Source of the DNA: Hydrogenoanaerobacterium sp032017025
Lineage (GTDB): Bacteria; Bacillota; Clostridia; Oscillospirales; Ruminococcaceae
Direction: 5' to 3'
Assembly (NCBI RefSeq): GCF_032017025.1
Contig: NZ_DALZQO010000004.1
Span: 75,088 to 139,087, forward strand
Length of the DNA stretch: 64,000 nucleotides
Below, in pieces: positions 41,308-50,585 of the stretch. Each line of letters begins with the position of its first letter. Position 1 is the first letter of the stretch. The notes under the pieces are model-generated. The model had not been told where the DNA came from. It did not search any database and was given only the letters and a program-made list of their open reading frames with translations. The position numbers and the translations under genes were made by a program.

Positions 41308-41908
41308 TATCGTTCCCTCGATTTTCTTTAAATTCTTTTAATTTTTCATAGAATTCTCTGAGTGCCTTGCCACGGTGGCTGATTTCGTCCTTCTGCTCTG
41401 CTGTAATTTCAGAAAAGCTGCCATGTTCGGTTATAAATACAGGGTCGTAACCAAAACCGTTTTCACCGCGTTTTTCATAGCCGATTTTTCCCTCGCAGGT
41501 GCCCTCTGCGGTAATTTCATCTCCGCTTGGGAAGCTGCAGCAGATTGAGCTGACAAAATGTGCCGTTCGTTTTTCATCCGGCACATTTTTAAGCTCTGAA
41601 AGCAGCTTGTTGATACGCTGATCGTCACTTGCGCCCTCGCCTGCATAGCGTGCAGAGTAAACCCCCGGTGCACCACCAAGCGCATCCACACACAGCCCTG
41701 AATCATCTGCTATGGCGGGCAGAGCGCAAAGCTGCATGATGGTTTGCGCCTTGATTTTGGCATTTTCGGCAAAAGTGGAGCCTGTCTCTTCGACATCCAC
41801 ATTGAGTTCAATATCGGCCAGAGAAAGCACAATGATGCCGAGTGGATCGAGGATACGCTTAAATTCGCGTACCTTGCCTGCATTTTGTGTTGCAACAATG
41901 AGCGTCAT
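41294..41908 (-). CDS. rdgB: Non-canonical purine NTP pyrophosphatase (RdgB/HAM1 family)
   Basis: Hydrolyses dITP, ITP and XTP to keep them out of DNA and RNA. The 204 residues contain VATQNAGKVREF at the N terminus, DDSGLCVDALGGAPGVYSAR, and GFGYDPVF. The ATG overlaps the ftsY stop as ATGA. C-terminal residues (about 180-204) are a charged extension. Confidence 0.95.
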   Translation of the reverse strand: MTLIVATQNAGKVREFKRILDPLGIIVLSLADIELNVDVEETGSTFAENAKIKAQTIMQLCALPAIADDSGLCVDALGGAPGVYSARYAGEGASDDQRINKLLSELKNVPDEKRTAHFVSSICCSFPSGDEITAEGTCEGKIGYEKRGENGFGYDPVFITEHGSFSEITAEQKDEISHRGKALREFYEKLKEFKENRGNDIVNE

Positions 41909-42855
41909 GCATTCTCCTCCGTTTCCGGTTCATCGCGCAGAGGCTCGTTCCCATCGAACAGTGCCTCAACAAAACCGGCAGCGTTAAACGGCTGCAAATC
42001 ATCAATCTGCTCACCCACACCGATGTACTTGATGGGAATGCCCAGCTCCTCTTTAATGGCAATCACTACACCGCCGCGCGCTGTACCATCCAATTTGGTG
42101 AGTACAATGCCGGTAAGCCCAGCCGCCGTTTGAAACTGTTTCGCCTGATTGACGGCATTTTGGCCGGTAGTGGCATCCAAAACCAGCAGCACTTCTTTAT
42201 CACAGTTCGGTGCTTCACGCTCTATGACGCGCGAAATCTTGGAAAGCTCGTCCATCAAATTCTTTTTATTGTGCAGCCTGCCCGCGGTATCGCAAATAAT
42301 AACATCGACACCGCGCGCCTTGCCCGCCGTGATGGCATCGTATACCACCGCTGCGGGGTCTGCCCCCTCAGCATGCTTTACCATTTCGGCACCCGAGCGC
42401 TCTGCCCATACACCGAGCTGATCAATTGCTGCGGCACGGAAGGTGTCGGCGGCACCGAGCAAAACTTTTTTGCCCCTGCGTTTCAGGTCGGCAGACATTT
42501 TGCCGATGGTGGTGGTTTTACCCACACCGTTGACACCGATAACAAGGATGACCGATGGCTTGGTGGAAATGTTCAGTTCCTCACCGCCCGACATCATTTC
42601 GGTGATGATACCTTTGAGCAGATCCTTTACTGCAGAAGGATTGGTTGTGCCGGTCTCTTTCACCTTTTCGCGCAACTGAGTACAGATTTTAGAGGCTGTG
42701 GCAACGCCGACATCGCTCATAATCAGTATTTCCTCAAGCTCCTCAAAAAGCTCCTCATCAATCTTTGTAAAGGAGTTTAACATGCCTTCGAAATTTTTAA
42801 CCATAGAATCTCTGGTTTTGGTGAGACCCTCTTTAATCTTTTGAAAAAAGCCCAT
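41905..42855 (-). CDS. ftsY: Signal recognition particle receptor FtsY
   Basis: Membrane-associated GTPase that docks the SRP-ribosome complex to the Sec translocon. The 316-residue protein has the NG domain with a short N-terminal part. GTPase motifs are visible: GVNGVGKTTTIGK, DTFRAAAIDQL, CDTAGRLHNK and LTKLDGTARGG. It starts MGFFQKIKEGLTKTR. It lies 118 bp after smc, an order common in Firmicutes. Confidence 0.97.
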   Translation of the reverse strand: MGFFQKIKEGLTKTRDSMVKNFEGMLNSFTKIDEELFEELEEILIMSDVGVATASKICTQLREKVKETGTTNPSAVKDLLKGIITEMMSGGEELNISTKPSVILVIGVNGVGKTTTIGKMSADLKRRGKKVLLGAADTFRAAAIDQLGVWAERSGAEMVKHAEGADPAAVVYDAITAGKARGVDVIICDTAGRLHNKKNLMDELSKISRVIEREAPNCDKEVLLVLDATTGQNAVNQAKQFQTAAGLTGIVLTKLDGTARGGVVIAIKEELGIPIKYIGVGEQIDDLQPFNAAGFVEALFDGNEPLRDEPETEENA

Positions 42856-42973
42856 TGTATCGCCTTTCTCCGCGCAGTGTTATTGAAATTACAAGATTAA
42901 AATCCAGCTCATCCGCGCGGCAGTGAACCTTATTATGTAAAAATACAGCTCTGTAAAGTTATTATGCTTCACA

Positions 42974-45900
42974 CTATTCCTGTTTCATACCAAGCTTGCT
43001 TTCGAGCTCGGATACCGAGAGCTCAAGCAGTTTGGAGACCCCCTCCTCCTGCATTGTAACCCCGTAGAGCATATCCGCCTCTTCCATAGTGCCGCGGCGG
43101 TGGGTGATGGTAACAAACTGAGTTTTATGCCCCAGACGCTTGAGGTAGTGTGCAAACTTGGTTACGTTGACGTCATCAAGTGCTGCCTCAATTTCATCAA
43201 GCAGGCAAAACGGCGCAGGGCGCACCTTTAAGATGGCGAAGTAAATAGCGATTGCCACAAACGCCTGCTCGCCGCCCGAAAGCGCCGCAAGGTTTTTAAT
43301 CAGTTTTCCCGGTGGTTGAACATGGATTTCAATCCCAGCTTCCAACACATCACTCTCGTCCGTAAGCTCAAGGCTCNNNNNNNNNNGCCGCCATCAAACA
43401 GCTCCACAAATATTTTGCCGAAATGATAGTTGATCTTATGAAAACTGTCGGCAAACATCTCTCGCATTTGCGCGGTGAGATCGTAGATGATTTTGTTCAG
43501 CTGGTCACGGCTCTTCTCCACATCATCAATCTGCGTTTTCATAAACACATACCGCTGAGACACCTGCTCGTATTCCTCGATCGCCTCAAGGTTGACCGTA
43601 CCGAGTGCTTTAATTTTGCCTTTTACCTCCACCAAGCTGCGCTGTGCCTTTTGCATATCTTCAATCGGCTGGACAATTGTCTCTGCCTCGCTTCGGGTAA
43701 TCTCGTATTCATCCCACATGCGGGCGATGGTGCCGTCGTACTCCGCCTGCAAAGAGAATTTTTTCTCTTCCACGCGGGCAAGCTCGCGGGCAAGCTGCTC
43801 TTTACGGGCCATAATGTCTTTCTCTTGAACGCGAATCTCGGTGGAACGCTGTTCGCATTGCTGGCGGTGGCTTTGCAGGCTTATAATCTGTTGCTGCGCC
43901 TGCGCGGTTTGCGTAGAAAGCTGTTCATTTGCCTGCTTTAGCATTTCGATTTGAGCGGCAATTTCGGTGTTTTTGCTTTGAAGCTCAGAAATTTGGCTTT
44001 GATACAACCCGATGCGCTGCGTCTGCCCATCCTTACGGGTGTTCATCTCGGCAACAGACTGTTCGATTCCCTGTATGTCCTTGGTACGGGCGAGAATATC
44101 CATTTCAAGGCGGGAGCGTTGTGCAGCAAGCTGTTCGCGCTGTGTACGCAGCTCATTATGTTTACTGCTGTGTGCTGAAATTTCCTGTTCCGCCTGGGCT
44201 TGTTTCTCGGTTAGTTCGCTTACCCTACCGCCGGCATTGCTGATACCATCCTGCAATTCAACCAGTTTTTCTTCTAAGCGTTTTAACTGAACAACCGCAT
44301 CCTCTTGATTTTTGGTGAGGTCATTAAGCGATAAGGAAATTCGTTTTTGCTCGGATTCATAGCGGATTTTGTCTTCGCCCGCCGCTTTCATCTCACTGTC
44401 GATGGCAAGCACTTGCGCGTTTAGTGCCGAAATTTCTTCGGTAACCGCCTTTAGCTTGAGGTTGACACCGTCGGCAGATTTTAATATCTCGGCGGCCTCG
44501 GCTTTGAGCCTATCGATTTCAGACTGACGGCTGAGCAGACCCGCGCTTTTCGCTGTAAAACCGCCTGTCATCGAGCCGCCAACGTTAACAAGCTGGCCAT
44601 CCAGTGTAACCACACGAAAGCGGTTGTTGTATGCTTTTGCAATTGCCACCGCATCGTTTAAGTCCTCGGCGACAACAATTCTGCCGAGCATGTTTTCAAC
44701 AATGGCTTTATAAACAGGCTTGCAGCGCACAAGGTCAGCTGCAACTGCCACAAAGCCCTGCTTCGCCTGAAGACCGTTTTCGCTGAGCCGGTTGCCTTTG
44801 ATGGTAGAAATGGGAAGAAATGTCGCCCTGCCGCTGCGTGACTCCTTAAGCATGGCGATGGCGCGCTTTGCAACCTCGTCGTTATCTACAACAATGTTTT
44901 GCAGTGCACCACCGAGTGCGATTTCGATTGCGGTGGAGTACTGATCATCCACCTCAATCAGCTTGGAAACCGCAGAGTGCACACCTTTGATTGCACCGCG
45001 CTTTTGCTGATTGATGATGTATTTGACGCTGCCGGCAAAGCCCTCCATATTTTGCTCGAGGTTTTCGAGCAGCCCTGCCTTTTGCAGCTTTTCGCCCGAT
45101 TTAAACTCGATGCTGCGCAGCTCGCGCTCAAGCTCCTGCTGTTTTTCGGTGCGGCTTTTCAGCTTTAACTGAACGCCGCCGATTGAGTTTTGCAGCCCCT
45201 GCAAACTTTCATCGATGTTTTCACAAAGCTCTTTGCAGTCGCGCAGTTCTGTGGTAAGGTCTTTTATCTTACCATCCTTTTCTGCCTGAGATTGATGCAG
45301 CATTTCAATACGGTTTTGTGTTTCGTTGTACACCGATTGTGAGGTAACTGCTGCAACCTTGGCCTCGGACAGGGAAAGCGTCACTTCAGAGAGAGCTCTT
45401 CGTTTATTTTCGAGTTCGGCAATCCCCGTCTGCTCAAGCAATGCGAGTTGGGCGTACTGCGCCGACAGCTCTTCCATCTCTGTTTTGGTACTGCTGATTT
45501 CTTCGTACAGCACGGTAAGCTCCTGCTGTTTTATGGTAATCTGGGCGTCAATGTCCTGCCCGGTGAGATTTTGCTCGGATATTTCCGAGGAAATGCGCTC
45601 AATGGAGCTGTTATTATGAAAAATATCGTTTTCATACACCGCAATTTGAGCTCCTGCTTCGGCCGCACTTTCCTCTTTGTTGCGGATAGAAGCGCGCAGT
45701 TCATCAATATCGACGGTGCATTTTGAAATTTGCGCAAAAATCTCCTCTGCGTTTTTCTCGACCGCCGCAAGCTCCTCCTCCACCTCGGCATGAGCTGCCT
45801 GTGAAGCGGCAACCTTGTCCTCCTGTATGCGCAGCTGCTCTTTGGTTTTTTCGAGCAGCGCAATCCAGATAGAAAGCTCCAGTGTCTTTTTGCTCTCGGC

Positions 45901-46554
45901 GTATTTTACAAATTGTGCTGCTTTTTCTGCCTGCAGCTTAAGCGGACCTACGCGATCTTCCAGCTCGATCATAATATCTTTCAGACGCAGCAGGTTTTCC
46001 TGCGCGGCAAGCAGCTTGCGCTCTGCCTCGGTTTTACGGTAGCGGAACTTGGAGATACCCGCCGCCTCTTCAAAAATCTCACGGCGGTTTCCACTTTTTG
46101 CGCTGATAATCTCGGCGATCTTTCCCTGCCCGATCATGGAATAGCCGTCTCTGCCAAGCCCTGTATCCATAAACAGCTCGTAAATATCCTTGAGCCGCAC
46201 GTTTTGGTCGTTGATTTTGTATTCGCTGTCTCCCGAACGGTACAGCTTACGCGTAATCGAAACCTCATCGGTATCCATTGGCATAGCATGCTCGGTATTA
46301 TCTATGTACAGCGTAACCTGTGCAAAGCCCATCGCCTTGCGAAGCTGGGTTCCGCCGAAGATGACGTCTTCCATCTTGGCGCCGCGTAATGTTTTTGTGG
46401 ATTGTTCGCCGAGCACCCAGCGCAGTGCGTCGCTGATATTGCTTTTGCCGCTGCCGTTTGGCCCCACAACCGCTGTAAGCCCGCCGGTAAAGTTAAGGCG
46501 AGTGCGGTCGGGGAAGGATTTAAAGCCGTGTATTTCAAGTGCTTTCAGATACAA
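42974..46554 (-). CDS. smc: Chromosome segregation protein SMC, split by an assembly gap
   Basis: Condensin ATPase that organises and segregates the chromosome. The N part shows Walker A (GPNGSGKSN), then long coiled coils (about 170-500 and 670-1000) around a hinge (about 505-660). The C part after the gap has the signature LSGGEQAF and Walker B (LLDEIEAALDD). Ten N at 43377-43386 interrupt the coding sequence. The frame to their left and right agrees only if the true gap is 5 nt (or 2 or 8), so the gene is intact and the break is artificial. It would have about 1190 residues. TTG start with AAAGGAAG upstream; it overlaps the preceding gene by 10 bp. Confidence 0.93.
43377..43386. other. Assembly gap (10 N) inside smc
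   Basis: The run of N follows the codons GGC GGC and precedes AGC CTT GAG in the coding sense. Alignment to other SMC proteins (GG-R-A-D-L pattern) suggests just two missing residues, so five unknown bases are expected where ten N are given. Confidence 0.85.
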
Positions 46555-47573
46555 TGTTCCACTTCCTTTATCTGTTGCTGGATAATGCAGCTGTAGCCAG
46601 TCAAGGTATTATCTTCGGTAAATTTTGCATGGTAACCCAGACTTTGCAGTGCAGTGAGGTTGCTTTTATGCTGCCCAATTGCTTTAGAGACGCACCCTTT
46701 TGGAACTCGAATGGTAATGTTCCCCTGCAAAATATTCTGCTGAGCCAAGGCGGTAAGCATACTTTTACGGAACAACTCAGCCTCGCAAAGCTCACGCAGT
46801 GCAGGGTGATAACCACCCGCCAAGATATCGCGCTCGAGTACGTCGGATGCATGAAGCCCCAGACGGATGACACGAATACCGCTGCCCTCAAAAAGCTCTA
46901 ACAGCTTTGCCGATATTTGCACAGCTTCCTGAACGGTGATGGGGGTATATGCTCCCTGTTCATAAAGCTCTGCCAGCATCGTATGTCTGATTACTACAGT
47001 AGGATAGATACGCACCGTGTCGGGACGCAGCAAAGCCAGCTTTTGTGCCGTTTTCATTACGGTTTCGGGTGTATCGCCATACAGCCCTACCATCATCTGC
47101 AGCCCCAGCTCAAAGCCGTATCGGCGAATCAGCTGCGACGCATTTGTAACATCCTGTGCAGTGTGCCCGCGCTGATTTTTACGCAGAACCCCATTGTCCA
47201 TGCTTTGGGCGCCAAGCTCAATCGCCGTTACCCCGTAGCAGCGTAGCAACGATAGAATTTCCTCATCAATGGCATCGGGGCGGGTGGAAATACGAATCCC
47301 CTTAAAACTGCCATTTTGTACAAAGGCAAATGCCGCTTCCAGCAAAGAAATCATCAAAGCTCGGTCAATCGCCGTAAAGCTGCCGCCAAAAAAAGCGATC
47401 TCTGCGTTTTTTGCCCGTTCACCCATGAACTCGAGTGCATCGGTACAGGTTTTGGCAACAAACGTGGCATCCGGCACGGCCTGTACGCCCGAGATACTGT
47501 GCTGATTGCAAAAGCTGCACTGATTGGGGCAGCCGACATGCGGCACAAAAATAGAAATATTTGCGTGCTTCAT
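46545..47573 (-). CDS. Radical SAM protein, Elp3-related
   Basis: A 342-residue iron-sulfur enzyme. The cluster motif C15-x3-C19-x2-C22 is visible (VGCPNQCSFCNQ), followed by the SAM-binding segment FFGGSFTAI and the strand motifs ISTRPDAID and ELGAQSMD, which resemble the Elp3/YhcC group. It has no acetyltransferase domain. The gene lies between rnc and smc, overlapping both (4 and 10 bp), an order seen in many Clostridia; its role is not established, perhaps RNA modification. ATG start. Confidence 0.88.
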   Translation of the reverse strand: MKHANISIFVPHVGCPNQCSFCNQHSISGVQAVPDATFVAKTCTDALEFMGERAKNAEIAFFGGSFTAIDRALMISLLEAAFAFVQNGSFKGIRISTRPDAIDEEILSLLRCYGVTAIELGAQSMDNGVLRKNQRGHTAQDVTNASQLIRRYGFELGLQMMVGLYGDTPETVMKTAQKLALLRPDTVRIYPTVVIRHTMLAELYEQGAYTPITVQEAVQISAKLLELFEGSGIRVIRLGLHASDVLERDILAGGYHPALRELCEAELFRKSMLTALAQQNILQGNITIRVPKGCVSKAIGQHKSNLTALQSLGYHAKFTEDNTLTGYSCIIQQQIKEVEHCI

Positions 47574-48244
47574 TCGCCCATCAGCTCAAGGGCTTCTTTC
47601 GCAGCCATCTGCTCAGCGCCTTTTTTCGAGCGCCCCCTGCCGGTGCCAATCACGTTGCTGTTAAGGTGTACCTCCACCACAAACTCTTTGTCGTGGTCGG
47701 GGCCTTTTTCATTCACCAGTACGTAGCTGATTTTTTCCTCGGGGTTTTGCTGAATAATCTCTTGCAGAATCGTTTTATAGTCTTTAAACGAAGGGCTGCG
47801 GTGGTTTTCGATGATGCTTATCACAAAACGCAGCACGTAATCTCTTGCCGCCTCCATCCCTCCGTCGAGGTAGATTGCCGCAATCACCGCCTCGAAAGCA
47901 TCCGCCAAAATGGAGGAGCGCTCTCTGCCGCCGGTAATTTCCTCACCCTTCCCCAGCATCAGATGTTTACCAAGGTCAATTTCCTTGGCAAACTGGCACA
48001 ATGATTTTTCGCACACCAGAGAAGCCCTGATTTTAGTGAGCTCACCCTCGGGCAAATGCGCATACTGCTTGAAGAGATAGTCGGATACGACAATGGAAAG
48101 CACTGCATCGCCCAGAAACTCCTGCCGCTCATTACACTCAAGCTCGCGTTTGGTCTCATTTGCGTAGGAGGAATGAGTCAGCGCAATCTCAAGATAGCGT
48201 TTGTTGCGAAAACGATAATGTAGTTTTTCTTCAAGTTGCTTCAT
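47570..48244 (-). CDS. rnc: Ribonuclease III
   Basis: Cuts double-stranded RNA, including rRNA precursors. The 224 residues consist of an RNase III domain (1-150) with catalytic acids in NERQEFLGDAVLS and LADAFEAVIAAIYLDGG, and a dsRNA-binding domain (about 155-224). The start overlaps plsX by 14 bp and has AGGAGAT upstream. Confidence 0.97.
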   Translation of the reverse strand: MKQLEEKLHYRFRNKRYLEIALTHSSYANETKRELECNERQEFLGDAVLSIVVSDYLFKQYAHLPEGELTKIRASLVCEKSLCQFAKEIDLGKHLMLGKGEEITGGRERSSILADAFEAVIAAIYLDGGMEAARDYVLRFVISIIENHRSPSFKDYKTILQEIIQQNPEEKISYVLVNEKGPDHDKEFVVEVHLNSNVIGTGRGRSKKGAEQMAAKEALELMGE

Positions 48245-49262
48245 TTTTTATCTCCTGTGCGCTGTTTTTAATCTCCTGCAAACCCTTTTGAATCTCACCG
48301 ATTACATCCTTTTCGGCAAAGCTTGCCGCCTGACGAATGGCATTTTTAAACGCCTTGGCATTGGAGCTGCCATGTGCCTTGATGGTAGGTTTTGCAGTGC
48401 CGAGCAGTGCAGCGCCACCATGCTCGGTGTAATCCATTTGTTTTTTAAAGTTAGACATCCCTTTTTTAACCGCAAGTGCAGAAAGCTTTGTTGTGAAGTT
48501 CTGCATAAAAATACCCTTGATCTGCTGCGTAAACGCTTTTGCAACACCCTCAGTAAGCTTTAACACAATGTTGCCCGAAAAACCGTCACACAAGGCGACA
48601 TCACACGCGCCAAACGGAAGCTCGCGCGGTTCGACATTGCCTGCAAAATTGATAGGAGCTTTTTTAAGCAGTTTATAGGCACCAAGCTGAAGCTCGCCGC
48701 CCTTGCTCTCTTCAACACCTACGTTGATCAGCCCTATTCTGGGGTTTTCAATTCCCATAATCTTATTCATATACGCCGAACCCATGATACCAAACTGCAT
48801 TAGCATTTCGGGACGACATTCAATATTTGCGCCGGAATCGAGCAGCATATATTTGCCGCTGCCACCCACGCAGGGGATGACAGGAGCAAACGCCGCACGC
48901 TTGATACCCTTGATACGCTTTACAATGAGCGATGCACCGACTACCAAGGCACCGCTGCTGCCCGCTGTGACAAACGCGTCGCCCCTACCCTCGGAAAGCA
49001 GCTTTAAACCCACTGCAAGCGAGCTGTCTGCATATTCCTTCATAATAGAGGTTGGCTCAGCGCAAACAGGAATAACGTTTGGTGCATGTGCAATCTCAAT
49101 GCCGCTGAGCGGAATGCCCTGTTCGCTTGCCACACGTTTAATGACTGCTTCATCACCGGTGAGCAGTATATCAATGCCATACTCCTGCACCGCCAACGCC
49201 GCACCTTTCAAGGCTTCAACGGGAGCGTTGTCTCCGCCAAATGCATCCAAAATTACTTTCAT
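48231..49262 (-). CDS. plsX: Phosphate acyltransferase PlsX
   Basis: Makes acyl-phosphate from acyl-ACP for phospholipid synthesis. The 343-residue protein begins ILDAFGGDNAP and contains SSGALVVGA, the LLDSGANIEC segment and CDGFSGNIVLK, all typical of PlsX. In many Firmicutes acpP lies between plsX and rnc; here the two overlap and no acpP is present, so the acyl carrier protein gene is elsewhere. trmFO ends 21 bp upstream. Confidence 0.96.
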   Translation of the reverse strand: MKVILDAFGGDNAPVEALKGAALAVQEYGIDILLTGDEAVIKRVASEQGIPLSGIEIAHAPNVIPVCAEPTSIMKEYADSSLAVGLKLLSEGRGDAFVTAGSSGALVVGASLIVKRIKGIKRAAFAPVIPCVGGSGKYMLLDSGANIECRPEMLMQFGIMGSAYMNKIMGIENPRIGLINVGVEESKGGELQLGAYKLLKKAPINFAGNVEPRELPFGACDVALCDGFSGNIVLKLTEGVAKAFTQQIKGIFMQNFTTKLSALAVKKGMSNFKKQMDYTEHGGAALLGTAKPTIKAHGSSNAKAFKNAIRQAASFAEKDVIGEIQKGLQEIKNSAQEIKNEAT

Positions 49263-49283
49263 TTAAGCACCGCCAATCTATTA

Positions 49284-50585
49284 TTATTTAATCGTAGCTA
49301 TTTGTTCGTCCAGCTTTTGCAAACCACGCTGTGCAAGCGCAAGGTAACGCGCGCTCTTGTCGCGGATTTTTTCACCCAGAGGTGGTAAAATGCCCATATT
49401 ACAGCCCATTGGCTGAAAGCTGGCAACGCTTTCGTCACTGATATAGGCGGTAAGTGCGCCCAACATGGTTTCCCGCGGCAGAATCAGCGGCTGCCCGCCC
49501 TGCAAACGCCGGGCAAGGTTGATGCCTGCCAGAATACCCGAAGCCGCGGACTCGATGTAGCCCTCAACACCCGTTATCTGCCCCGCAAAATAGATTCTAC
49601 TGTCCTTTTTGAGGCGATAGGTGCTATCCAAAAGGCGCGGGCTATCGATAAACGTATTGCGGTGCATCACACCATAACGCATAAAATCAGCATGTTCCAG
49701 CCCCGGTATCATAGAAAATACACGCTTTTGCTCGGGGAAACGCAGGTTAGTTTGAAAACCCACCAGATTATAAAGGCTGCCCTCGGCATTTTCTTTGCGC
49801 AGCTGTACAACTGCCCAGGGGCGATGCCCTGTGTTAGGATCGCGCAGCCCGACAGGCTTGAGCGGACCGTAGCGGATGGCATCGGTGCCGCGCTTGGCGA
49901 GTACCTCCACCGGCATACAGCCCTCGTAAACCGTCATATTCTCAAAGCTTTTCAGCTCTACCGATTCCGCAGAAACCAGTGCGCTGTGAAAGCTTTCGTA
50001 CTCCTCTTTATTCATGGGGCAATTGATGTAATCCGCATCGCCACGGTCGTAACGGGCGGCAAAAAACACCTTGTCCTGATCAATGCTGTCGAAGGTGACA
50101 ATCGGTGCTGCGGCATCGTAAAAGCTGAGGTATTCGCCGCCGAGCAAGCTCTTGATTGTTGTAGAAAAAGCGTCAGAGGTAAGCGGCCCTGTGGCGATAA
50201 TTACATCCTCATCCGGGATTCCAGTTACCTCACCAGTGACAACCTCGATATTGGGGTGGTCTGAAATCTTAGCCGTCACCCTGTTGGAAAACTGTTCGCG
50301 GTCCACCGCGAGCGCGCCGCCTGCCGAAACCGCAGTAGCGTCGGCACATTCTATAATAAGCGAGCCAAGACGACGCATCTCCTCTTTGAGAAGCCCCGCC
50401 GCAGACTCTATACGCATTGCCTTGAGTGAATTGGAGCAGACAAGCTCTGCAAAGCCATTGTATTTATGAGCAGGCGAGAATTTTTGCGGCTTCATTTCGT
50501 GCAGCCGCACCTTTATGCCGTGGTTCGCAAGCTGCCACGCGGCTTCACAGCCCGCAAGCCCCGCCCCGATAACCGATACCGACAT
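49284..50585 (-). CDS. trmFO: Methylenetetrahydrofolate-tRNA-(uracil-5-)-methyltransferase
   Basis: Flavoenzyme that forms ribothymidine at position 54 of tRNAs using methylene-THF. The 433 residues show an N-terminal FAD-binding motif (VIGAGLAGCEAA), the family segment FAELVCSNSLK and GYIESAASGILAG near the C terminus. The ATG at 50585 shares one base with the topA stop codon (TGATG), with AAGGA upstream; a TTG one codon earlier is less likely. Order dprA-topA-trmFO is typical for Firmicutes. Confidence 0.97.
   Translation of the reverse strand: MSVSVIGAGLAGCEAAWQLANHGIKVRLHEMKPQKFSPAHKYNGFAELVCSNSLKAMRIESAAGLLKEEMRRLGSLIIECADATAVSAGGALAVDREQFSNRVTAKISDHPNIEVVTGEVTGIPDEDVIIATGPLTSDAFSTTIKSLLGGEYLSFYDAAAPIVTFDSIDQDKVFFAARYDRGDADYINCPMNKEEYESFHSALVSAESVELKSFENMTVYEGCMPVEVLAKRGTDAIRYGPLKPVGLRDPNTGHRPWAVVQLRKENAEGSLYNLVGFQTNLRFPEQKRVFSMIPGLEHADFMRYGVMHRNTFIDSPRLLDSTYRLKKDSRIYFAGQITGVEGYIESAASGILAGINLARRLQGGQPLILPRETMLGALTAYISDESVASFQPMGCNMGILPPLGEKIRDKSARYLALAQRGLQKLDEQIATIK

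Noticed and set aside
42974..46554. smc as a pseudogene or two separate genes
   Set aside because: The break coincides exactly with ten N, and both halves carry intact, complementary SMC motifs.
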